Shown: piece by piece, positions 1 through 7,855 of the stretch | How the letters are laid out: every line of letters starts with the position of its first letter | Numbering within the stretch: the stretch's first letter is position 1 | NCBI GenBank assembly: GCA_964634325.1 | Contig: CAZWJF010000052.1 | Location: forward strand, 1 to 15,228 | Reading direction: 5' to 3' | DNA length: 15,228 nucleotides | Source: JAJXWB01 sp964634325 | GTDB taxonomy: Bacteria > Pseudomonadota > Alphaproteobacteria > Rhizobiales > Beijerinckiaceae | Program-made: the position numbers and the translations under genes | The notes under the pieces: model-generated | Told to the model about the DNA's origin: nothing | Database searches by the model: none | The model's input: the letters and a program-made list of their open reading frames with translations, nothing else

Positions 1-157
1 ATCGTGACGCAGAACTGTGCTCGGCACGCAACAGAGATAGAGAATTCATTAGAATCAGTTCTTGGCGATGCCCCAGTCAGGCTATTTTGGTAAAAGTCAT
101 TGGGTGCACGGATTGACGTGCGCGCCGCGATGCTGTTTCTTTGGATTATAGATTTGC

Positions 158-934
158 ATGTGTTTCAGAATTGAGCGTATTAACGGGACCAAGCTAGTGA
201 ATAAGCAGCAGAAGCCAGATCCTGAGCGTCATAATCGGAGTTTTCTCGTTGTTCGCGAACAGGCCTTGATCCGATGGATCTTGCCGCGTATTCCAGCGCA
301 TGTGACGTCGTTAGACCTGACGACCGTCGGCGTAGTCGGGTCGATCTTGACGGCGGCTGGGCTCGTGGGCTGCAACTGGTCGTATAGCTTTCTGGTAGTT
401 GTAATATGCGGCGTCATCCTCAACTGGTTCGGCGATTCCCTCGACGGCTCCCTCGCCCGATATCGCCAAGAAGAACGCCCGCGTTTCGGGTTTCTGGTCG
501 ATCATACCTGTGATTTATTCTCGCAAATTCTGATCATCGTCGCGTTCGGCTTGTCGCCGTTTCTGTCGCTCGTGTCAGCGCTGGTGGTGCTTTTGTGCTA
601 CTTGTTGTATTCGGCTTACACATACATCCGGGCCGCCGCGCATCACATTCATCAGATGTCCTATATCGGAATGGGGGCGACCGAATTCCGCATTCTGATG
701 GTCATTTGGGCAAACGTTGGAGCAGTTTTCAATCTGCACGAACCTCTCGTAGGACAGTTAACCCGTATCGATATCACGATCTTCGCTTTGGGCCTCCTTG
801 CGGTCGCCGGTCTGGGCGTCAAGGCCCTGCGTGACGCCCGCGCTATCGCTCGGGTCGAAACGCCGCCCAAGCTTTCTGAGGAAGAGGCTGTCGTCGAAGC
901 GCACCCTGATGTGGTGAGCCAGGCGCATACCTGA
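158..934 (+). CDS. CDP-alcohol phosphatidyltransferase family membrane protein
   Basis: This looks like an integral membrane enzyme that transfers a phosphatidyl or similar group from a CDP-linked donor to an alcohol; the acceptor cannot be told from sequence. The family signature is complete: D93, D96-G97, A100-R101, G111, D115 and D119, i.e. DxxDGxxAR-x9-GxxxDxxxD, whose aspartates bind the metal and CDP. Hydrophobic segments lie at about 54-74, 77-92, 120-155, 178-192 and 205-220, and the last 30 residues are acidic and soluble. At 258 residues it is somewhat longer than minimal family members. The start is uncertain: ATG 158 has no clear ribosome-binding site, and GTG 197 (14th codon) follows a weak GGGA and still keeps every conserved residue. 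The 5' end is visibly less G+C-rich than the genes to its right. Nothing links it functionally to the aromatic genes. The family call is firm, the substrate unknown. Confidence 0.88.
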   Translation: MCFRIERINGTKLVNKQQKPDPERHNRSFLVVREQALIRWILPRIPAHVTSLDLTTVGVVGSILTAAGLVGCNWSYSFLVVVICGVILNWFGDSLDGSLARYRQEERPRFGFLVDHTCDLFSQILIIVAFGLSPFLSLVSALVVLLCYLLYSAYTYIRAAAHHIHQMSYIGMGATEFRILMVIWANVGAVFNLHEPLVGQLTRIDITIFALGLLAVAGLGVKALRDARAIARVETPPKLSEEEAVVEAHPDVVSQAHT

Positions 935-1015
935 ATCATCTTGGCCGGGCTGCCTGGCCGGCCGGCTGCTTCCGGGCCGCCGCTCACTTTCTCTTCGCGC
1001 AAAGTTTTCGTCCTC

Positions 1016-1034
1016 ATGCCGCGCAATGCGGCAT
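1016..1034 (+). terminator. stem-loop, possible weak terminator between the phosphatidyltransferase gene and pobA
   Basis: A perfect 7-bp inverted repeat, ATGCCGC / GCGGCAT, encloses a 5-base loop (GCAAT) and is followed by CGGTTT. It sits 81 bases after the stop of the phosphatidyltransferase gene and 86 bases before pobA. The T run is only three long, so intrinsic termination is possible but weak. It could instead be a copy of a dispersed palindrome. The rest of 935-1120 is G+C-rich with no gene and no recognisable pobR partner. Confidence 0.35.
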
Positions 1035-1120
1035 CGGTTTCCCGGACTTGCGCCCGCGATCTGGCTCGATAGTCTGGCCACATTCGACCAGGGCGATACG
1101 AGGCGGAGGGGTCGTCAAGC

Positions 1121-2296
1121 ATGGCGCGGAGGACGCAGGTCGTCATCATCGGGTCCGGCCCATCGGGACTGTTGTTGAGCCAGTTGCTGCAAAGGGCCGG
1201 GATCGACACGCTGATCCTCGAGCAGAAGTCGCAGTCTTATGTGCTTGGACGCATTCGGGCTGGCGTGCTCGAGCAGGGCGCGGTCGACTTGATCGAGGAA
1301 GCCGGCGCGGGCGAGCGCATGCGGCGCGAGGGGCTCGTTCACGACGGGACTGAAATCGCCTTCGGCGGGGCGCGTCATCGGATCGACTTCAAGGGGCTGA
1401 CCGGCAAGACCGTCATGGTCTATGGGCAAACCGAGGTCACGCACGACCTGATGGAGGTACGGGCGGCCTGCGGAGCGCCGTCCGTCTATGAAGCGGCCGA
1501 GGTCTCGATCCACGATATCGAAACCGAGCGTCCGACCGTTCGATGGCGCAAGGACGGCGTCGCGCATGAGATCGCCTGCGATTTCGTCGCTGGTTGCGAC
1601 GGCTTTCACGGCGTCAGTCGCCAAACCCTGCCGCAGGCGGTCTTGCGCACATTCGAACGCGTCTATCCGTTCGGATGGCTTGGCGTTCTGGTCGATCAGC
1701 CGCCGCTGTCGGACGAGCTGGTCTACATCAACGATGCGCGCGGGTTCGCCCTCTGCTCGATGCGCTCGCCCACACGCAGCCGATACTATCTGCAATGCCG
1801 CCTCGACGAGCGGATCGAGGAATGGCCGGACGACCGCTTCTGGTCAGAGCTGACGCTGCGACTCGACGAGGACGGAGCAGCGCGGCTCAGGACCGGCCCG
1901 TCAATCGAGAAGAGCATCGCGCCGCTGCGCAGTTTCGTCGCAGAGCCGATGCGGCACGGACGTCTTTTTCTGGCCGGCGACGCTGCGCATATCGTGCCGC
2001 CCACCGGCGCAAAGGGCCTCAATCTCGCAGCCGGCGACGTCGCTTACTTGTCGAGCGCACTGATCGGATTCTATCGCGAAGGCTCGACCGGAGGGCTCGA
2101 CGCTTACTCGCAGCGCGCCCTTGCTCGCGTGTGGAAGGCCGAACGGTTCTCCTGGTGGATGACGCAGCTGCTGCACGCGTTTCCGGAGGCGACGGGGTTC
2201 GATCGAAAAATTCAGGCCGCTGAACTCGAATATCTCTTCAGTTCGCGCGCCGCGCAGACGGCGCTGGCCGAGAACTACGTCGGTCTGCCCTACTGA
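1121..2296 (+). CDS. pobA: 4-hydroxybenzoate 3-monooxygenase (p-hydroxybenzoate hydroxylase)
   Basis: This is a cytoplasmic FAD monooxygenase converting 4-hydroxybenzoate to protocatechuate with O2 and NAD(P)H. Its 391 residues match the family (about 390-394). The FAD-binding GSGPSG is at 11-16, the second FAD motif GCDGFHG at 158-164 and the GDAAHIVPPTGAKG motif at 286-299. Compared with the Pseudomonas enzyme from memory, the active-site residues are present with a +1 offset: Y202, S213, R215, Y223, P294 and Y386. In the NADPH-selectivity segment, Y40 is kept, but the usual Arg-Gln pair is Q35-K36, so cofactor preference may differ. A GGAGGG lies at 1105-1110, 10 bases before the ATG. No pobR-like regulator lies beside it. 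It ends 18 bases from the convergent paaX stop. Identity is very secure; any link to the phenylacetate genes is inferred only from proximity. Confidence 0.96.
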   Translation: MARRTQVVIIGSGPSGLLLSQLLQRAGIDTLILEQKSQSYVLGRIRAGVLEQGAVDLIEEAGAGERMRREGLVHDGTEIAFGGARHRIDFKGLTGKTVMVYGQTEVTHDLMEVRAACGAPSVYEAAEVSIHDIETERPTVRWRKDGVAHEIACDFVAGCDGFHGVSRQTLPQAVLRTFERVYPFGWLGVLVDQPPLSDELVYINDARGFALCSMRSPTRSRYYLQCRLDERIEEWPDDRFWSELTLRLDEDGAARLRTGPSIEKSIAPLRSFVAEPMRHGRLFLAGDAAHIVPPTGAKGLNLAAGDVAYLSSALIGFYREGSTGGLDAYSQRALARVWKAERFSWWMTQLLHAFPEATGFDRKIQAAELEYLFSSRAAQTALAENYVGLPY

Positions 2297-2314
2297 CGCT
2301 CGCGCGCTGGACGT

Positions 2315-3262
2315 TCAGGCTGCGTCCTCCGCCGCGATCGATGCGCCGGCGAAGGTCGACTGGATTGTTACGCCAGCGGGCGGAAATCCGCCGTCCGCCG
2401 TTTCGAGATTGGCGGCCAGATGGGATTCGCTGCCGCGCCAGCACGTCGCATAGATTTCGCGACAAAGGGCGCGTGCGGTGTCGCCCGGCCATTCCACCGG
2501 GAGCAATTGCCGCGGCAAAAGCGGATCGCGCAATTGTACGCGCCTGAATTCGTGCATGAGCAGCGTGCGGACAATGAAGCACTGCTCCGGCGCGAGTTCG
2601 CCGCCGTTGCGCAGCGCGCGCGCTACAGGGCGGAAGGCGTCGACGAACGAGAGATATTCGGCCGCGACGTCTCCGAGACGCCAGCATTGGTCCACGATGT
2701 CCTTGAGCGGGCGGCTTGAAAGCGCGCCGAGCGTGCGCGCCTGAAAGGCGACGACCTTGTCATGCGCGCCGGCCGTCTGCAGGATATGGGTCAACTCTTC
2801 ATTACGGGCGGAAGGGTGCGCCAGCACGCCGGGCGCTATGGCGGCGTAGCCCTCCCACAGCAATTCCTTGCGCAGGGCTTCGCGTCCGGCCGGCGTCAGT
2901 CCGTCGCCTGTCAGCAGCACGATGCGCCACTCGCCATCCCAGGCCTCTCGCGCATCCTCGTATATGCGTCGGTAGGCGTGCTCGAACTTGCGTCGTCCGT
3001 TCTCCGTCAGGCTGTAGAAACTGCGACGACCGATTTGCTCCGAGACCAGCCATTTCTCGCGCGACAGGCGGAAGACCGAAGTGCGCACGAGACGGGCGTT
3101 GACGCCCAAGGGCTCGATAAGCCGGATGAAACCGCCGAGCCAGACGCCCGCGCCATGCGGCGCGATCATATCGCCGTAGATCGTAACGATCAGCGAATTG
3201 GCGCGCGGCGGGCGCGCGGCCAAGCGCTTGTCGATCCATTGCGAGATAATGCGGTTTTTCAT
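2315..3262 (-). CDS. paaX: PaaX-family transcriptional repressor
   Basis: A 315-residue DNA-binding regulator of the family that represses phenylacetate catabolic genes and is released by phenylacetyl-CoA. The N-terminal winged helix-turn-helix (about 22-85) includes SLIVTIYGD (23-31) and the segment RTSVFRL (60-66) followed by IGRRSFYSL (77-85). The C-terminal PaaX domain includes RDPLLPRQLLP and an ARALCREIY segment, both closely resembling Escherichia coli PaaX. I chose ATG 3262 because it gives the usual family length and N-terminus. An upstream in-frame GTG at 3298 would add 12 residues and has only a weak AGGCGG before it, so the start is not settled. It is the last gene of the minus-strand run, 52 bases after the binding-protein gene, so it may be co-transcribed with its targets. 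Family certain; the exact effector (phenylacetyl-CoA or a hydroxylated analogue) is inferred. Confidence 0.93.
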   Translation of the reverse strand: MKNRIISQWIDKRLAARPPRANSLIVTIYGDMIAPHGAGVWLGGFIRLIEPLGVNARLVRTSVFRLSREKWLVSEQIGRRSFYSLTENGRRKFEHAYRRIYEDAREAWDGEWRIVLLTGDGLTPAGREALRKELLWEGYAAIAPGVLAHPSARNEELTHILQTAGAHDKVVAFQARTLGALSSRPLKDIVDQCWRLGDVAAEYLSFVDAFRPVARALRNGGELAPEQCFIVRTLLMHEFRRVQLRDPLLPRQLLPVEWPGDTARALCREIYATCWRGSESHLAANLETADGGFPPAGVTIQSTFAGASIAAEDAA

Positions 3263-3314
3263 GACCGAGACGCCGACGGGCCGCAGGCGATAGACCACGG
3301 CCCGCCTGCAGGAC

Positions 3315-4460
3315 CTATTGCACGAGTTTCCAATCGCCCTTGCTCACTTCAAGCATGCGGAACGACGTCAGGTCGAGCCCCATGTGATCGGTCGGCGACA
3401 TGTTGAACACGCCATCCGCGCCGACGTAATTCTTGGTCTGCTCAATGGCGTCGCGCACCTTCGCCTTGTCGGCCGAGCCGGCCCGCTTGATGGCGTCGAC
3501 CGCGATCATCAACGCATCATAGGCGTGGCCGCCGAACGTGGAGATCGGCTCCTTGTAATGCTCCGTGTAGGCCTTCGCGTATGCGATCGCGACCGCTTTC
3601 TGCGGGTCGTTCCCCGGAAGCTTGTCCGCCACGAGCAGAGCCGCCGCCGGCAGGCGCACGCCCTCGGCCGCGCCGCCGGACAATTTGATGAATTCTTCGG
3701 AGGCGACGCCGTGGGCGTGATAGATCGGCAGCGTAATCCCCAGCTGCTTGACGCCCTTGTTGACCACCGCCGGCCCCTGCCCGAAGCCGAAGACGAAGAT
3801 CGCCTGAGCGTCGGGGTTTGATTTGAGCTTGGTGAGCTGCGGCGTCATATCCGTGTCCTTGGCGCCGTAGGTCTCCTCCGCGACGATCGAAATGCCCATC
3901 TTCTCCGCGGCGATCTTGCTCTCCTTGCGACCGGATTGACCGAAGCCGCTGGTCTCGGACAGAAGCGCTATCTTGGTTATCCCGCGCTTCTTCATATCGT
4001 CGAACACGCGTTCGGCCGCCATGCGATCGGTGTGCGGCGTCTTGAACACCCATTTCTTCACCGGTTCGACGACGGCCACCGCTCCGGCGAGAGAGATGAA
4101 GGGAACGCCGGCGTTCTCGACCATCGGAATGACCGCCATCGTGGCGCCGGTCGTCGATCCGCCGATCAAGATGTCGACCTTGTCGTCTTCGAGCAGTCGC
4201 TTGAAGAATCCATTCGCCTTGTTCGCGTCCGCGCCGTCGTCGTAATGGACGAGCTGAAGCGGGCGTCCGAGCACGCCGCCCTCCTTGTTGATCTTCTCGA
4301 CATAGAGCTGAAGCGTCTTGAGCTCGGGGTCGCCGAGGAACGCCGCCGGGCCCGTGACCGACAGAACCGAGCCGATCTTGATCGGCTCCGCGGCCTGCGC
4401 GGCGAACGCCAGCGCCGTCCCGAAAGCTGCGGCCAGAAATGTCTTGACCAGTGTCTTCAT
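3315..4460 (-). CDS. periplasmic substrate-binding protein of a branched-chain-type ABC importer
   Basis: This is a LivK/Peripla_BP_6-type binding protein of 381 residues, expected in the periplasm, which delivers ligand to the LivHM permease encoded upstream. The N-terminus is a standard Sec signal peptide: K2 and K6, a hydrophobic core, then probable cleavage after AQA at residue 23. The mature protein opens with EPIKIGSVLSVTGPAAFLGD, typical of the family. AAGGGA lies just ahead of the ATG. Forty-two bases separate it from livF. Many paralogues of this family bind aromatic acids rather than amino acids. Because the operon also encodes a phenylacetate-CoA ligase and PaaX, an aryl acid such as phenylacetate is the likely ligand. 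That is inference from context: no specificity residue was assigned. Confidence 0.92.
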   Translation of the reverse strand: MKTLVKTFLAAAFGTALAFAAQAAEPIKIGSVLSVTGPAAFLGDPELKTLQLYVEKINKEGGVLGRPLQLVHYDDGADANKANGFFKRLLEDDKVDILIGGSTTGATMAVIPMVENAGVPFISLAGAVAVVEPVKKWVFKTPHTDRMAAERVFDDMKKRGITKIALLSETSGFGQSGRKESKIAAEKMGISIVAEETYGAKDTDMTPQLTKLKSNPDAQAIFVFGFGQGPAVVNKGVKQLGITLPIYHAHGVASEEFIKLSGGAAEGVRLPAAALLVADKLPGNDPQKAVAIAYAKAYTEHYKEPISTFGGHAYDALMIAVDAIKRAGSADKAKVRDAIEQTKNYVGADGVFNMSPTDHMGLDLTSFRMLEVSKGDWKLVQ

Positions 4461-4502
4461 GCGACGTTCCCTTCTTGTTTTCCGCGCCTTTGCACGGCTC
4501 CC

Positions 4503-5267
4503 TCAAATACCGAGATAGGCTTGCTGGACCTTCTCGTTGTTCAGCAGTTCGGCGCCGACGCCCGACAAGGCGATCGCGCCGGTCTCGATGACGTAGGCAT
4601 GATCGGCGATAGCGAGCGCGGCATGGGCGTTCTGCTCGACAAGCAGAATCGTCATCGCCTGACGGCGCAAGGCGACGATCGCTTCGAATATCTGTTCGAC
4701 CAGCAGCGGCGCGAGCCCCATGGACGGCTCGTCGAGCAACAGCAGTCGCGGCCTGCCCATCAATGCGCGCGCCATCGCCAGCATCTGCTGCTGACCGCCC
4801 GACAGAGCGCCGGCGGGCAGGGACGAGCGCTCTTTAAGGACCGGAAACATGTCGTACATCCGCGCGAGATCGTCGGCGACGCCGGTCCGGTCGCGGCGTC
4901 CGAATGAGCCGAGGCGCAGATTGTCCTCGACCGACAAGGGCCCGAAGACCTGCCGGCCTTCCGGCGCCTGACAGATGCCGAGCGTTACGCGCTTGTCCGC
5001 GCGCAAATGAGTGATGTCGTTCCCGTCGAATTCGATCGACCCGCCTGACGCCTTCTGCACGCCGGAAATCGCGCGCATCAGCGTCGTCTTGCCGGCGCCG
5101 TTCGCGCCGACCAGAGCGACGAGTTGTTCGCGCCCGACCTCGAGATCGACGCCGCGCAGCGCGGCGATCCGGCCATAGTGGCTCGTAAGCCCGCGCACGC
5201 GCAACAAAGGCGCATCCGCCTTTGCAGCTTGCCTACGACCGTCGATCGCTGCCGGCGCAAGCGTCAT
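4503..5267 (-). CDS. livF: branched-chain-type ABC importer ATPase, LivF-like
   Basis: A cytoplasmic ATPase that powers import through LivHM together with LivG. At 254 residues it has Walker A GANGAGKT (54-61), Q-loop Q100, signature LSGGQ (155-159), Walker B LLLLDE (175-180) and the LVEQN segment usual in LivF at the H-loop position. The family-typical core starts near residue 21; the first 20 residues are an extra, low-conservation leader, so a later start is conceivable, but no other ATG precedes the core. Its ATG lies only four bases after the livG stop, which implies translational coupling. It is one of five importer components in a row and most likely serves an aromatic acid importer, as judged from its neighbours. 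Confidence 0.95.
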   Translation of the reverse strand: MTLAPAAIDGRRQAAKADAPLLRVRGLTSHYGRIAALRGVDLEVGREQLVALVGANGAGKTTLMRAISGVQKASGGSIEFDGNDITHLRADKRVTLGICQAPEGRQVFGPLSVEDNLRLGSFGRRDRTGVADDLARMYDMFPVLKERSSLPAGALSGGQQQMLAMARALMGRPRLLLLDEPSMGLAPLLVEQIFEAIVALRRQAMTILLVEQNAHAALAIADHAYVIETGAIALSGVGAELLNNEKVQQAYLGI

Positions 5268-5271
5268 GGCG

Positions 5272-6036
5272 TCAGGCCGCCTTGCCGAGATAGGCGGCGA
5301 TGACCTGCGGGTCGGAGCGAACTTCGCGCGCAGAGCCTTCGGCGAGTTTGCGGCCGTAATTCAGCACGAGAATTCGGTCCGATATGTTCATCACCATCTT
5401 CATGTCGTGTTCGACGAGAACGACTGTGATTCCGCCATCGGCGATCTTGCGAATCAATTGGTCGATCTCGGCGGTCTCTTTCGGATTGAAGCCCGCCGCC
5501 GGCTCGTCGAGAAAAAGAATGCGCGGCTTGCCGGCCAGCGCGCGCGCGATCTCCAGTCGCTTCAGCGCGCCATAAGGCATCGCGCTCGCTTCGGCGTCCC
5601 GCCAGGCGGCGAGGCCGACATAGTCCATCAGACGGCCCGCTTCCGCCCGCAGCGCGGCGTCTGCGCGTCGCAGCGATGGATACCGCAACATGGCCTTGAC
5701 CAGATTGCAGTCGAGCGAGAGATGCGCGCCGACCATGACGTTCTCGATCGCCGTCATATTCATGCAGATCTGCAAGTTCTGGAACGTGCGCGCCATGCCC
5801 TTGCGCGCGAGCGCGTGCGGGGCGAGGCCCGTCACAGGTTCGCCGGCCAGGCGGACTTGCCCTGACGTCGGCGCATAGACGCCTGTGACGAGGTTGAACA
5901 GCGTCGTCTTGCCCGCGCCGTTCGGCCCGATCACCGAATAGACGATCCCCGGCTCCACCGAAAAGCTGACGTCCTGCACGGCGCGCACACCGCCGAATTC
6001 CTTGCACAGAGCGACGATTTCGAGCAGCGCCGTCAT
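5272..6036 (-). CDS. livG: branched-chain-type ABC importer ATPase, LivG-like
   Basis: The second ATPase of the importer, 254 residues. Walker A GPNGAGKT is at 37-44. The segment MARTFQNLQI (81-90) carries the Q-loop Q86. The signature region is MPYGALKRLEIARAL (153-167), the degenerate form often found in LivG rather than LSGGQ. Walker B ILFLDE is at 173-178, and VEHDM (208-212) holds the switch His, H210. The LivG C-terminal tail, ending in an IAAYLGKAA segment, is present. The start is ATG 6036, which overlaps the livM stop by four bases (ATGA). The reading frame stays open far upstream, but that extension lies inside livM in another frame and is not coding. It acts with LivF on LivH/LivM. 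Confidence 0.95.
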   Translation of the reverse strand: MTALLEIVALCKEFGGVRAVQDVSFSVEPGIVYSVIGPNGAGKTTLFNLVTGVYAPTSGQVRLAGEPVTGLAPHALARKGMARTFQNLQICMNMTAIENVMVGAHLSLDCNLVKAMLRYPSLRRADAALRAEAGRLMDYVGLAAWRDAEASAMPYGALKRLEIARALAGKPRILFLDEPAAGFNPKETAEIDQLIRKIADGGITVVLVEHDMKMVMNISDRILVLNYGRKLAEGSAREVRSDPQVIAAYLGKAA

Positions 6037-6962
6037 TGCGATTTTCCGAATTTGGCGGCGATCGTCGGCACGAGCCCCTTCGGCAGGAAGATCATGAAGG
6101 CCATGAGGATGACGCCGAATACGACCGTCTCCCAACCCTCGAAAGCAGCGAGCGCCTGCGGCAGGGCGGTCAGCAACGCCGCGCCGACGACGGAGCCGAA
6201 CACCGATGCGACGCCCCCGACGACGACCATCGTCACCAGCTCGATCGAGTGGAAGAAGTCTGCGACGCTGGGCGAGACGAAGCCGATGTAGTGCGCGGTC
6301 AGGCTGCCCATGACCGCGGCGAAGAACGCCGACAAGACGAAGATGGCGCCCTTGTAGCGCGCGACATGCACGCCAGCGACCTCCGCCGCGACCTCCGAAC
6401 CGTGCAATGCGCGCAACGCGCGGCCAAACGGGGAATCGATGAGATTGAGGCACGACCAGACGCTGAACAGGAGGAGCGCGGCGAACAGCCAGTACCATTG
6501 GCGTTCGCCGTAGATCTGGCGACCGAACAATTTGAGCGGAGCAACCGACATGCCGTCCGGCCCGCCGGTCCATTCCACCTCGTTCCTGAACGCGATCGCG
6601 ACGATGATCCCGAGGCCGAGCGTCGCCATCGCAAGGTAATGTCCGCGCAAGCGAAAGATCGGCGGCGCTATGGCGGCCGCCAGGAGGGATGCGGCCGCCG
6701 CGCCTGCGGCCATCGCCGCAAGCGGAGGCCAGTCGAACCGCGCCGTCAGTATCGCGGTCGCATAGGCGCCGATGCCGAAAAAGGCGGCGTGACCGAGGCT
6801 GATCTGCCCGGCGAATCCGATGAGCAGATTGAGGCCGAGCGCCAGCACGGCGTTGATCGCCATCCGGTTGACGACGTCGAAATAATAGGAATTCGGCAGG
6901 ATGAACGGCAGGATCGCCATGATCGCCGCAAGCGAAACGAGGCCGAGGTTGGCGCGCGTCAT
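6033..6962 (-). CDS. livM: branched-chain-type ABC importer permease, LivM-like
   Basis: A 309-residue inner-membrane permease subunit with about eight to ten hydrophobic segments. The hallmark GFAGQISLGHAAFFGIGAY begins at residue 49, and a conserved ATLGLGIIVAIAFRN stretch and the cytoplasmic EAA-like loop that contacts the ATPases follow. The start is ATG 6962, sharing four bases (ATGA) with the livH stop; the gene ends with the same kind of overlap into livG. The frame remains open for about 480 further codons upstream, but that part runs antisense-like through livH and paaK with arginine-rich translation and is not real. With LivH it forms the channel for the ligand delivered by the binding protein. 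Confidence 0.95.
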   Translation of the reverse strand: MTRANLGLVSLAAIMAILPFILPNSYYFDVVNRMAINAVLALGLNLLIGFAGQISLGHAAFFGIGAYATAILTARFDWPPLAAMAAGAAAASLLAAAIAPPIFRLRGHYLAMATLGLGIIVAIAFRNEVEWTGGPDGMSVAPLKLFGRQIYGERQWYWLFAALLLFSVWSCLNLIDSPFGRALRALHGSEVAAEVAGVHVARYKGAIFVLSAFFAAVMGSLTAHYIGFVSPSVADFFHSIELVTMVVVGGVASVFGSVVGAALLTALPQALAAFEGWETVVFGVILMAFMIFLPKGLVPTIAAKFGKSQ

Positions 6963-7834
6963 ACCCGCTCCGTGACTTTGGCGCCGAACAGACCGCGCGG
7001 CATGACGAACAGGATGATCAGGATCAGGACGAACGGCGTGGCGTCCTTGTAAGCCGACGAAATGTAACCCGCCGACATGGCTTCGATGATTCCGACCAAC
7101 AACCCGCCGACCACCGCGCCGAGGCCGCTGCCGAGCCCCCCGACGATCGCCGCGACGAAACCCTTGAGGCCGAGCATGACGCCGACATCGAACGACGTCA
7201 TCGTGATGGGCGTCAGCAGGACGCCGCCGATCGCGCCGATCCCGGCCGACAGCGCGAAGCTGACGAGCAGGACCCATTGCGTGTCGATCCCGACCAGCTT
7301 GGCGGCGACAGGATTGTACGCTGTCGCAAGAATCGCTTTGCCGGCCAAGGTGAATCCAAAGAAAAGCCAGAGCGCGATGACGATGATCGCAGCGACGCCG
7401 AGCACCCAAAGGCTTTGCGGCAACAAAGTCGCGCCGCCGATTGCGATCGGCGTGTCGCCGGAAAACGCCGGGAAGGTGGCCGGGCTCTTGCCGAAGGCGA
7501 CCTGAACAAGACCGCGCAATACGAGCGAGGCGCCGATCGTGATGATGATGAGGCTCACGACGTCGGCGCCGCGCGCGGGCTCGATGGCGAGCTTCTCGAT
7601 GAGCATGCCGACGAACGCGGGAACGACGATCGCTGCGACGATCGCCAGAGGCATGGGCAAGCCCCATTTGGCGAACACGACCGTCAGAACGCCGCCCAGC
7701 ATGATGAATTCGCCCTGCGCGAAATTGATGACGTTGCTGGCGTTGTAGATCAGAGTGAAGCCGAGCGCGGCGAGCGCATAGGTCGCCCCGACGGTGACGC
7801 CCGAAAACAGGAATTGCAGGAACTGCGCGAGCAT
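6959..7834 (-). CDS. livH: branched-chain-type ABC importer permease, LivH-like
   Basis: A 291-residue inner-membrane permease subunit. It begins with a hydrophobic helix and the family segment GVTVGATYALAALGFTLIYN, then the hallmark NFAQGEFIMLGG. The late segment LKGFVAAIVGGLGS is the EAA-type ATPase-contact loop. The ribosome-binding site AGGGGAG lies six bases ahead of ATG 7834. It starts 21 bases after the paaK stop and overlaps livM by four bases, so ligase and importer are almost certainly on one transcript. LivH pairs with LivM; the ligand is inferred from the operon to be an aryl acid. Confidence 0.95.
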   Translation of the reverse strand: MLAQFLQFLFSGVTVGATYALAALGFTLIYNASNVINFAQGEFIMLGGVLTVVFAKWGLPMPLAIVAAIVVPAFVGMLIEKLAIEPARGADVVSLIIITIGASLVLRGLVQVAFGKSPATFPAFSGDTPIAIGGATLLPQSLWVLGVAAIIVIALWLFFGFTLAGKAILATAYNPVAAKLVGIDTQWVLLVSFALSAGIGAIGGVLLTPITMTSFDVGVMLGLKGFVAAIVGGLGSGLGAVVGGLLVGIIEAMSAGYISSAYKDATPFVLILIILFVMPRGLFGAKVTERV

Positions 7835-7855
7835 GGCGGCTCCCCTGGCCCTTCT

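Noticed and set aside
1..157. Promoter for the first gene (TTGACG at 113-118 with TATAGA at 147-152)
   Set aside because: The boxes are 28 bases apart, too far for a sigma70 promoter, and nothing else in this end stretch is recognisable.
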